Assembly: GCA_033558025.1 (NCBI GenBank)
Contig: JAUCEF010000001.1
Coordinates: 4,526,001-4,590,000 of the forward strand
DNA: 64,000 nucleotides
Direction: 5' to 3'
From: Phytophthora sp. 'mugwort'
Lineage: Eukaryota; Oomycota; Peronosporomycetes; Peronosporales; Peronosporaceae
The notes under the pieces are model-generated. The model saw only the letters and a list, made by a program, of their open reading frames with translations, was not told where the DNA came from and made no database searches. A program made the position numbers and the translations under genes. Positions 55,961 to 64,000 of this stretch are shown one piece after another; the stretch's first letter is position 1; each line of letters opens with the position of its first letter.

Positions 55961-57080
55961 AATTTGTAGGGGGGAATGTGAGCTTGGTCTGTTTTAGTTG
56001 AGACTGAGCGTTCCGGGCCAACTGAAAACGTTATGAGGGCGCTTGCAGTCGATTTGGAGAATGAGGGAGAAAGGCAGGTGGCGGGAAAGGGAGTGCGCGT
56101 GGAGGTTTAAATGTTTGAAAATGAAATTTGACCAATGACAAATTGTGGTGATTGTATTTTGGCCAATGCGCATTGGGTTTCATCGCCACCCAATGGCAAA
56201 GTTCCAGCTGCGCGCCATTCGTTCTGAGTCAGACCCTGTCGCTCTGGCCCAAGTACTGGTCGCTAACGCGCTGGTAGCATGGCTCAAAGCATACTTGTTG
56301 CAGTTATGTGAGGACTGAGCTCTGATCCGATAGTGTCTACCAAAATTGCAAGTGTTGGTGTACCTGCACTTGTTAGCTGTCTACATGTAGCCTTTCGTTA
56401 CAATGAATTGAGTGAAGTTGCTGCCTATTCTATAATAACGAATTTGTGGGTGAGTAGGTGCAGTTGCTCCAGCCGCCTTGTCAAGTGTGGCAACCTTTTG
56501 CCAGTACTGTAGCAAAATTTTGCCGTGACGAGGCGGTTCAGTTTTGTTAGTTTTGCGGCGCAACGCCTGGTTTTGAGATACTTTTACATATTGAAGTGGT
56601 ATTTTAGATTGCTATGTACAGCTTTTTAGCACTTCGAGCAGCTACCATTGAGCGCAGTAATGTATCATTTGCGTGGTTAGACAATTCTGAATCAGATGCA
56701 TGCAATGTACAGTTTGATCGCCTCATTAGCCCTGACACTTCCGTCCTCGATCCTCACAGCCTACACCTTGGCAACCATGCGCACACCGGGCAAGGTTCCG
56801 AGGGCAATTCCCCGCCCAGATGCTGACGACCCTGCGGAATGAATGCGGTCATGATGAACCTGTCTCTTTCGATATTGTCAAGGAACAGACAATGACTCTA
56901 AATAGACCTCCAACTTCAGATTATCCTTCGAAACTCAAAGCTATCACGACCCTACCGCTGTTCAACAGGCTGTTGCGCCTATGTGCACAGCTCGTTGCGC
57001 ACGGTCGCCGATATCATTGTCCAATTGTCCAACTTGGCAACACAACCAACGCTTCCAGTCAACCGGCCAATTGCTCGAAC
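55961..57080. promoter_or_regulatory. Divergent tubulin promoter with clustered CCAAT boxes
   Basis: The 1.1 kb between the starts of tubulin copies 2 and 3 contains CCAAT at about 56132, the 14-bp perfect palindrome CCAATGCGCATTGG at 56163-56176 (CCAAT on both strands), and CCAATGG at 56189. All are within 65 bp and closer to copy 2. This is the arrangement expected for NF-Y-type binding. No gene is supported in the interval; the frame open upstream of copy 3 (56820-57080) has no tubulin character. Confidence 0.55.
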
Positions 57081-58439
57081 ATGCGTGAGATCCTTTCTAT
57101 TCACCTTGGCCAGGGCGGTATCCAGGTCGGCAACTCCTGCTGGGAACTTTACTGCCTCGAGCACGGCATCCAGCCCGATGGCCAGCTCCCCAGCGACTCC
57201 AGCGCCATGGGTGACGACTCGTTCTCCACCTTCTTCTCCGAGACGGGATCGGGCAAGCATGTGCCGCGCGCCGTGTTCGTGGATTTGGAGCCTACGGTGT
57301 GTGATGAAGTCCGCACAGGAACCTACCGCCAGCTGTATCACCCAGAGCAGATCATCTCGGGCAAGGAGGACGCGGCTAACAACTACGCGCGTGGCCACTA
57401 CACGATCGGCAAGGAGGTCGTGGACCTGGTGCTCGACCGCATTCGTAAACTCGCGGATGCATGTACGGGACTGCAGGGATTTATGGTGTTTAACGCGGTT
57501 GGTGGCGGTACTGGCTCCGGCTTCGGCTCGCTGCTTCTCGAGCGCCTGTCGGTCGACTACGGCCGCAAGAGCAAGCTTGGCTTCACCATTTACCCGTCTC
57601 CGCTTCTTTCTGCAGCAATTGTGGAGCCGTACAACTCGGTGCTGTCGACACACGCTCTTCTTGAGCACACTGACATTGCAGTGATGCTGGACAACGAGGC
57701 CATCTACGACATTTGCCGTCGTTCTCTAGACGTGGACCGACCAACCTACACGAACCTCAACCGTCTCATTGCCCAGGTGATTTCGTCACTGACCACCTCG
57801 CTGCGTTTCGACGGCTCGCTCAACGTGGATATCACTGAGTTCCAGACGAACCTGGTGCCTTACCCCCGTATCCATTTCATGCTGAGCTCGTACGCGCCCG
57901 TCATCTCGGCTGAGAAGGCTTATCACGAGCAGCTGTCTGTGGCTGAGATCACCAACAGCGCCTTCGAGCCCACGTCCATGATGGCCAAGTGCGACCCGCG
58001 TCACGGCAAGTACATGGCCACGTGCCTCATGTACCGTGGTGACGTCGTCCCCAAGGACGTGAACGCCGCTGTGGCCACCATCAAGACCAAGCGCACCATT
58101 CAGTTCGTGGACTGGTGTCCGACCGGTTTCAAGTGCGGCATCAACTACCAGCCACCGTCTGTGGTACCGGGCGGTGATCTGGCCCGCGTGCAGCGCGCCG
58201 TGGCCATGATCTCGAACACGAGCGCCATCGCTGAGGTGTTCTCGCGCATTGACCACAAGTTCGATTTGATGTACGCGAAGCGCGCGTTTGTGCACTGGTT
58301 CGTGGGCGAAGGTATGGAGGAAGGCGAGTTCTCGGAGGCTCGCGAGGACCTTGCGGCTTTGGAGAAGGACTACGAGGAGGTGTCGGCTGAGACTGCTGAA
58401 GGCGATGGCGAGGACGAGGAATTCGGCGAGGAGTATTAA
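57081..58439 (+). CDS. TUBA: Alpha-tubulin, copy 3 (Lys40 lost)
   Basis: Intronless, 452 residues from the ATG at 57081. The frame extends 87 codons upstream, but that stretch is not conserved and every alpha-tubulin begins MREI. The luminal loop [13 protein letters not shown] matches copy 2 and lacks Lys40; the tail is [13 protein letters not shown]. Differences from copy 2 include [11 protein letters not shown] against [11 protein letters not shown] and FGSLLLERL against LGSLLLERL. The DNA of the last 150 codons is almost identical to copy 1, including a run of about 240 identical bases. The next gene begins about 100-280 bp downstream, behind AATAATAATAAA, which may be the poly(A) signal. 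Confidence 0.97.
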   Translation: MREILSIHLGQGGIQVGNSCWELYCLEHGIQPDGQLPSDSSAMGDDSFSTFFSETGSGKHVPRAVFVDLEPTVCDEVRTGTYRQLYHPEQIISGKEDAANNYARGHYTIGKEVVDLVLDRIRKLADACTGLQGFMVFNAVGGGTGSGFGSLLLERLSVDYGRKSKLGFTIYPSPLLSAAIVEPYNSVLSTHALLEHTDIAVMLDNEAIYDICRRSLDVDRPTYTNLNRLIAQVISSLTTSLRFDGSLNVDITEFQTNLVPYPRIHFMLSSYAPVISAEKAYHEQLSVAEITNSAFEPTSMMAKCDPRHGKYMATCLMYRGDVVPKDVNAAVATIKTKRTIQFVDWCPTGFKCGINYQPPSVVPGGDLARVQRAVAMISNTSAIAEVFSRIDHKFDLMYAKRAFVHWFVGEGMEEGEFSEAREDLAALEKDYEEVSAETAEGDGEDEEFGEEY

Positions 58440-58717
58440 CTTATTCCGTCGATAGGCTCACTTCAAAGTTGTAGCATTAGTTATAGTGCAAATACGCTGT
58501 ACCTGCGAGGCAATAATAATAAAGAGATTTTTTTTTGCGAATGTCGTTTGTAGCTTTTCATTACCAAAGTAAGAGCGGAGGATGTCGGTATGCAAAACCA
58601 CTTTACTCTTTGTTGGCGTCTTTTCTGATTATCGGTCTCATTTTAATAATACAGGCATTTTATTGGCTGAAAGTTTCCGCTCACAGGTATAGAAGTGCAG
58701 CAGCTGAGTGGCAGCGA

Positions 58718-60322
58718 ATGCCATTCGGCATTGACACGAGTGTCATGCCGACGGAACTGGAGCACGAAGACGCCGCACGCGTCGATACCGGCGGTGCAAT
58801 TGCCAGTCGGTTAGTGAAGAAGGTCAAGATCTCTGCGGATGCAGGCGGCGACGACAACTCCTTGTGCAGCCCGCACGCGCGACTGGAACACCCGCTAGGT
58901 GTGAAGCCCATTGGCAACTACTTTGAGGACGCTATCAATGGCGTCGTGGAGTGCCGCGCGTCGGGTCTTGGCTGTCTAGCTATGTTGCAGGATAGCCAGC
59001 TGGTGTCACTATTAAACTACTGCTCGGCCACAGACCTGGCGAACCTGGCAGCCTGTAGTCGAGCCGCCTACGTGTATAGTACGCACGATGAGCTGTGGCG
59101 AGTGCTGGTGCTTGAGGAAATGGAAGGACACTTCGAGCCAAAGCCAACATGGAAGGCCACGTATTTAATGACCAAGTACGGCGATAAGGTGCATTTGAGC
59201 GCTCCTATCCGTGTGCAGGGAGTGTACTCCGACTTGCTCTTCCAGTCGTTTTACTGCGCTGCTGCACCAATTGAAGATGCCTGGCTAGTTGTGGAGAATA
59301 TCGAGCGTCGTAGTGCTAAGGAAATGTCCGCTTCAGACTTTAAGAGGGACTTTGAAGGCCCTAATGTCCCTGTTATCATCACGGATGCTATTGACGACTG
59401 GGCGGCAATGGACAAGTGGACGGATGAATATTTGGGAGACGTTTGCAACGGCAAAACGTTTTATGCTGGTGGATTTCAGTTCCCCATGCAAAAATATTTC
59501 AACTATTGCCGCACGCTACGAGATGACCAGCCGTTGTTTGTATTTGACAAGGAGTTCGCTGCGAAGGTGCCCCAGCTGGGTAACGACTACACCGTACCCG
59601 AGTACTTCCAAGAGGACTATTTTGCTCTTCTGGGCGAAGAGAAGCGACCCGACTACCGTTGGCTCATTATCGGTCCCAAAAAGTCTGGCTCTGGTTTCCA
59701 TATCGATCCGAATGCTACGAACGCATGGAACGGCGTTATCCGTGGCGCCAAGAAGTGGATCATGTTCCCTCCCGGCCAAGTACCGCCTGGTATTCACCCG
59801 AGCGAGGACGGCAGCGAGGTGTCTGCGCCCGTGTCACTGATGGAGTGGTTCGTTACCTTTTACAAAGACGTACAAAAACTACCTGCTCACATGAAGCCGC
59901 TAGAAGGAATTTGCCGAAAGGGAGAGACCATGTTTGTGCCACATGGCTGGTGGCACACTGTGCTTAATATCGATGAGTCTGTTGCCATGACGCAGAACTT
60001 CGTGAGCTCCGGTAACGTGAAGAAGGTGCTCGAGTTCCTGACAGAGAAGCCGGAGCAGGTCTCCGGTTGCGCAATGGAGCAGCGCCCCAAGCTCGGCGCT
60101 ATGTTTCGAGAGGTGATGGCTAATAACGCCCCGGAGCTCTTCGCCAAAGTGGACAAGGAGCTCAAGGACGGGTATGAGCGTAAGCATCGGAAGTCCAAGT
60201 GGGAATTGCTCGTTCACGGGGATGATAACCAAAAGGAAACGTCTCCCACGTCGTCTAGTGACGTTGCAGTGACAAGAGCGAGTAGTACAAGCACTTTCAG
60301 CTTCGACTTCAGCTTCGACTAG
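58718..60322 (+). CDS. F-box and JmjC-domain 2-oxoglutarate oxygenase (JMJD6-like)
   Basis: A single exon of 534 residues from the ATG at 58718. The frame is open from an ATG at 58541, which would add a hydrophobic segment (LLASFLIIGLILIIQAFYW) coded by AT-rich promoter-like DNA; I prefer the inner start. An F-box-like region lies at about residues 88-130 (LLNYCSATDLANLAACSRAA, DELWRVLVLEEM). The JmjC domain follows, with iron ligands H328 and D330 in GSGFHIDPNATNAW and H413 in PHGWWHTVLN. The Lys expected to bind 2-oxoglutarate is in RGAKKWIMFPP. The order F-box then JmjC resembles JMJD6-like hydroxylases. The substrate (histone, splicing factor or other) is unknown. The C-terminus is Ser-rich. 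Confidence 0.85.
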   Translation: MPFGIDTSVMPTELEHEDAARVDTGGAIASRLVKKVKISADAGGDDNSLCSPHARLEHPLGVKPIGNYFEDAINGVVECRASGLGCLAMLQDSQLVSLLNYCSATDLANLAACSRAAYVYSTHDELWRVLVLEEMEGHFEPKPTWKATYLMTKYGDKVHLSAPIRVQGVYSDLLFQSFYCAAAPIEDAWLVVENIERRSAKEMSASDFKRDFEGPNVPVIITDAIDDWAAMDKWTDEYLGDVCNGKTFYAGGFQFPMQKYFNYCRTLRDDQPLFVFDKEFAAKVPQLGNDYTVPEYFQEDYFALLGEEKRPDYRWLIIGPKKSGSGFHIDPNATNAWNGVIRGAKKWIMFPPGQVPPGIHPSEDGSEVSAPVSLMEWFVTFYKDVQKLPAHMKPLEGICRKGETMFVPHGWWHTVLNIDESVAMTQNFVSSGNVKKVLEFLTEKPEQVSGCAMEQRPKLGAMFREVMANNAPELFAKVDKELKDGYERKHRKSKWELLVHGDDNQKETSPTSSSDVAVTRASSTSTFSFDFSFD

Positions 60323-60619
60323 CGAAGTGCAACTAAAATGCACCAAAGAAATGCATTATTTTCCTCAACGAATTAAAATCACAGATTTTGCTATTTAGGT
60401 TCATCGATATCATTGGTAGAAACGATTTAGTCTTTTCGATGTCATAGGTAGAAACAATAATATATAACTGCAAGTCGGTGGTATTGACAGACGAGAGACA
60501 TACTGTGCTGTTCCGCGACGCTCGAAGCTCGCTCGCCTGGCGCCTCCATAGCGGACTGACCGCATCAATCAGCGATAACGAAGCCTCAAGACGGAAGTCG
60601 GAGACCTTTTGCAGTCGGT

Positions 60620-61831
60620 ATGGCGTTCGCCGACTGCCTGGACGCCTGGGACGACTGCTTTAACTTCTTTAAAGGCAAGAGTCCGTACCACATCACGAGA
60701 CACACCAAGTTGTCACACTTCACGCGGAATCAGCGGGTCGGATGGAAGCTCATGGGCGCGCTAGGCATGTAAGGGGTCGCTCAGCTGCATCTGCACAACT
60801 TGAATTGGTCTCGGATGACCAAATTACTTACCTCCTTCTTCATTTTCTTTAATGAGAGCAGTTTTATTTGCAGCGTGTTCTTCCAGAGTCTGTGTTTATC
60901 GTGGGAAGGCTTCTTTAGTGATGGTCGAGAGAAAACGCCGCCACTGATGCTGTTCGGCCCGATGTCAGCGCTGTATTCGGTGATCGCGATGTGGGTAAGT
61001 AGAAATTGAGAGGCTGAGAAGGAGTTTTGTTTTCGGGGACTGAGACAATTAATTGTGTGGGTCTTTGATGACGTAGATTGCGGCTGTTCATCTGTACCAA
61101 CCCACGTTTAATGGACCTCGCATTTTACTGCACTACCGACGCCCGTCCGCGTGCTCGTGGGAGATCCTGGACTGGGTCTTCTTTGAGGGTTCCACTACTT
61201 CCACCATCGTGTCCTTCGTCTTTTTCTGGTACAAACTTTATTTGTCATTGTACTCGCAACATCCCACCGGTCACCAATTGCTTTTTTTCTGTTTGCCTTT
61301 CGACACAGGGTGGTGACAATGCCGTATTCGGATATTTCGCTGCCGGGGCTGCACATGTTTGGCACTGTGGCGCAGCTCGTGATCGTGGGTGTGGACTTCT
61401 ACTTCACTGCGCCGCTATTCAAGGCCAACCACGTGTTCCTAGTGCTCATGTGGCCAGTCTTCTGGATCTTCATCCAATACTTGTGGGTCATCAGCGGACA
61501 CCAACCAAGCAACAACCTGTTCAATTTTCACTCGGTGGCGTCGCCCGTGTCCACGTTCATGCTCTTCGTGGGTACGGTCATCGTCTTCTACCTCCTACTA
61601 TGGTTCTCGCGTCACCTGCAGCGCGCCTCGGACAAGGCCGCCGAAGCTGCCGCTGACACGGGCGATATGGAGTCGGACGAGAGCTCGAGCATCCTGACCC
61701 CGACCGGGTGCGAGAACCCCAGCACGGCCCCCTTCGAGCTGGTCATCGAGAATTCAATGGACAACCGCTCGCCTTACGACTCGAAATCTTTCAGGGATTC
61801 CGCCGATATCCACAAATTACAACCCAGATAA
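60620..61831 (+). CDS. Multi-pass membrane protein, rolling-stone/AIG1-like
   Basis: Four exons, 60620-60768, 60874-60994, 61077-61228 and 61309-61831 (introns 105, 82 and 80 nt), give 314 residues with consistent phases. At least six hydrophobic segments are visible, among them LMFGPMSALYSVIAMWIAAV, SFVFFWWVVTMPYS, GTVAQLVIVGVDFYFTA, FLVLMWPVFWIFIQYLWVIS and STFMLFVGTVIVFYLLLWF. The N-terminus is soluble, the C-terminus acidic and Ser-rich. The overall pattern (long TM protein, Trp-rich helices, His in the fourth helix region) resembles rolling-stone or AIG1/FAR-17a proteins, but no diagnostic motif was proven. Function unknown. Confidence 0.7.
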
Positions 61832-62072
61832 GGTCCTATATGTATCCATTAGTATGTAAATTGCTAAAAATGCATTCTTCTCTGACTTCAGCTCAGTGCA
61901 AAAGTATTGAAGTACAAATATCCGCGAATGAAAATTGTCAATTGGACGAAAACTGGTGCCATCATTCCGCTTCGTCCGTTTAGGTACGAATAAATAAATG
62001 AGGACTGTCCCGGCAGTTTTCAAGCGGCGAGCCGAGACGTTACCGGGACAAGGGTCGATCCGTTCTCCTGCG

Positions 62073-63717
62073 ATGGCTAACGGCATGGTGCGCGAGGTGG
62101 ATCGTGCGATCGGCGCGCTATCGACACTAGTGCTAGGCGTGGGGCTGCTGGTGGTGCGTGTGGATCTGCTGCTGGTAGATTCATTCCAGTGGTGAAATAA
62201 TCCTCACCAACTGTTTTATTTGTTGTTTTGTGGCACGATTTGAACAGCTTCGCGAGTTCTACCGCAGTATGCGGGACAATCAGGGCAAGTGGGAGCGTTG
62301 CGACTTGGATGGAGGTGGCAAAGACGTCTACTACCAGTGCGTAGGCGTTAGCTATTTGACTGGCAGGCGAATTGATGCTGGACACTGACGACTGCATGTT
62401 CTGTGCCTTTTATTCTCTCTCGACGTGACTATAGAAAGAAGTATGGGATGCCTAAGATGCCGCTGTTCCAGCATCGAGGAGGCTGCGACTGTGGATCGCT
62501 GAGGTGGGAGCTGCTATTCATGGTGGTTAATGGGCGATAAGATACTTAAATCTTAGTGGTGGACAGATTTATGGTGCTTGCACCCAAGCGAGTGGAGGCG
62601 TTTGATGACAGCAACACGTTCGCATGTAAGAAGGGCAGGTTTCCTTTTCTGGTGAGTAGGAGGATGCAATATTTTTGTTGCTATAAGTGAAGCTGGTGAT
62701 GGAGGTGACTGACAATTTGTGGCGATGCTGCTGCCGCCGGTAGATTATCCCGACATCCTGCTTCGAGATGATGGAGTCATCAGACGTGTCACTTTATGAG
62801 AGTCAGACCACGTCGTGTCAGCATGTCTTCTGTGCCAAATGCGGTAGGTTTTGCTGCGTCAACAGTTGGACGTGCTGCAACTCGGCTACTCTTTCATAGT
62901 CTAATCTTGGTGGTTATGATGCTTGACGACAGGTATTCACATCTTCCAGTTCGACCACACGCAACCTGATTGCGTTGCAGTCAATGTGTACTGCGTGGAG
63001 GACGAGAATTTCGAAGACATGAAGGTGTGTGTGAAACATTGGTGCCCCCCGGCCAACAGCGAAAATCATTTTGTTTTTTATATGGTTGACTTAAGTTGAT
63101 GCGGTGCTCAATTTTTCTGCTCTTATCCGACTGAACTTACTACAGATCATATTTATTCCAAGAGGCTCGCGCCCGCTGTTCGGTCGAGCCAACCGACTGT
63201 CCGTGCAGTCGGAGCAGCCCTACCGACGCCCCCTGCAGTCCCAGGGATTCGATACTGTCCGAGAAGACAGCGAAGAGTCGACCATGTACGTAGGCTGGCA
63301 CACAGTAGCAACTCCGAGCAGTGATATTAAGTTTTGCTGACCCACTCCATGTTTGACACAACAGCGCGTTCCAGAAACAATTGATGATGTGGGCGCGCAT
63401 GGATAATCACGAAAAGTACCGAGAACCACTTTCGGATGACACTCAATCGTCCACCAGCTCTACCAGCCAGAACGGGCGCTTTTCGGTAGTTTTTATCGTG
63501 GTTAGTAAGTTTTGTTGGTGGAATTGCTGACGTTGTGATATATTTACTTGCAGTTTGCGTCGACAGAAGACTCGACGACCGTGACGAAAGACCAGCTAGA
63601 GTTCTACCTCAAGGTTCGTAGGTCTTCGGTTCTGGGAAAAGTTTGTGTTGCAGGCTAATAATGGGTGTGATGTGACAGCGCCACTTGGACGATCCCCCGC
63701 AAGAATTTCGCGTGTAG
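62073..63717 (+). CDS. GFA/CENP-V-fold protein with a degenerate catalytic zinc site
   Basis: Ten exons, 62073-62153, 62248-62336, 62435-62503, 62567-62651, 62744-62843, 62933-63024, 63146-63285, 63365-63500, 63554-63613 and 63679-63717, give 296 residues. All phases fit. The first donor (GTGCGT at 62154) is the least certain. The domain begins GGCDCGSLRFMVLAPKR and closes with CQHVFCAKCGIHIFQFDHTQ, supplying a CxC and a CxxC structural zinc site. The catalytic CxCxxC of GFA and CENP-V (FDCNCSICKKK in the human protein) appears as SNTFACKK, so two of three cysteines are missing. A hydrophobic first exon (LVLGVGLLVV) may be an anchor. The C-terminal 120 residues are polar. Enzyme activity is doubtful. 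Confidence 0.78.
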
Positions 63718-64000
63718 TTTGGAAGTCCGAAATTTCTTAAGCCGGCCCTTCGCCACGGACTATTTCAGCCTTCATATCCCTGGTGTCGCCAGGGTCTATC
63801 GTAGTCCCGCCGTTCCGTCCTCGACTGCCGCTGCGCTTGAAGCAGTGCCTCAGAAGGTTTTGCAGTTAGTTGTGAGCACTTAGGTCCCCTTTTAGGTAAA
63901 GTATGTAAAAAATAGTACAGCCGAAACTGACTCAAATCACACAATTGGTCGTGTTGTCAAAAATCTGGGGCTATTTTTCAACACTTGGCGAATAGAGTTC
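63718..64000. other. Downstream flank to the window edge
   Basis: 283 bp with no ORF, repeat or RNA gene recognised. It follows the stop of the GFA/CENP-V-fold gene. Confidence 0.5.

Noticed and set aside
56820..57080. 87-codon N-terminal extension of alpha-tubulin copy 3
   Set aside because: All alpha-tubulins begin MREI; the extension has no conservation with copy 1 or 2 and lies in the promoter interval.

Overview
The window reads as nuclear DNA of an oomycete, most likely a Phytophthora-like species. Coding regions are GC-rich and dense. Spliceosomal introns are short (about 50-130 nt) with GTRNGT-type donors. The transposon mixture (pogo, Tc1, gypsy, Ulp1-type, MULE, hAT), the oomycete-style ankyrin protein, an RWP-RK factor and intronless alpha-tubulin genes all fit that lineage. 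All domain calls come from reading translations by eye; no database search was run.

Layout. 1-5700: a LINE tail remnant, then an ankyrin-repeat protein, SNAPC3 (snRNA promoter factor) and a three-exon Golgi pH regulator/GPR89 gene. 6300-24200: an 18-kb island with no intact host gene, holding decayed pogo/Tigger, Tc1-like, Ty3/gypsy, SANT-domain, Ulp1-type and MULE elements. It also holds a hAT-like element with matching 16-bp inverted ends, an 8-bp target duplication and a captured class V aminotransferase fragment, and a 120-bp array of 20-bp units that switches orientation halfway. 24300-28500: an eight-exon GMC flavo-oxidoreductase divergent from alpha-tubulin copy 1. 28768-32844: a six-exon gene for a channel with two complete six-helix K+ channel units in one chain. 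33800-39000: two lineage-specific hypothetical genes, one disordered and one coiled-coil. 39599-42696: peroxisomal-type thiolase and a prolidase-like M24 peptidase. 42905-48440: a PLD-fold protein without its HKD histidine, divergent from MED13 of the Mediator kinase module. 48794-54312: a coiled-coil protein, an RWP-RK factor and a seven-exon Vti1-like Qb-SNARE. 54602-58439: a head-to-head pair of alpha-tubulins that both lack Lys40. 58718-63717: an F-box/JmjC oxygenase, a multi-pass membrane protein and a ten-exon GFA/CENP-V-fold protein.

There is no operon logic. Neighbours are housekeeping genes of gene expression (SNAPC3, MED13, RWP-RK, JmjC), membrane traffic and ion balance (GPHR, Vti1, K+ channel), cytoskeleton (tubulins) and metabolism (thiolase, prolidase, GMC). 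Several pairs are divergent over short shared promoters, notably MED13 with the PLD-like gene (128 bp) and tubulin 2 with tubulin 3 (1.1 kb with clustered CCAAT boxes). Exon boundaries were derived by hand from splice sites, reading phase and family alignment from memory.
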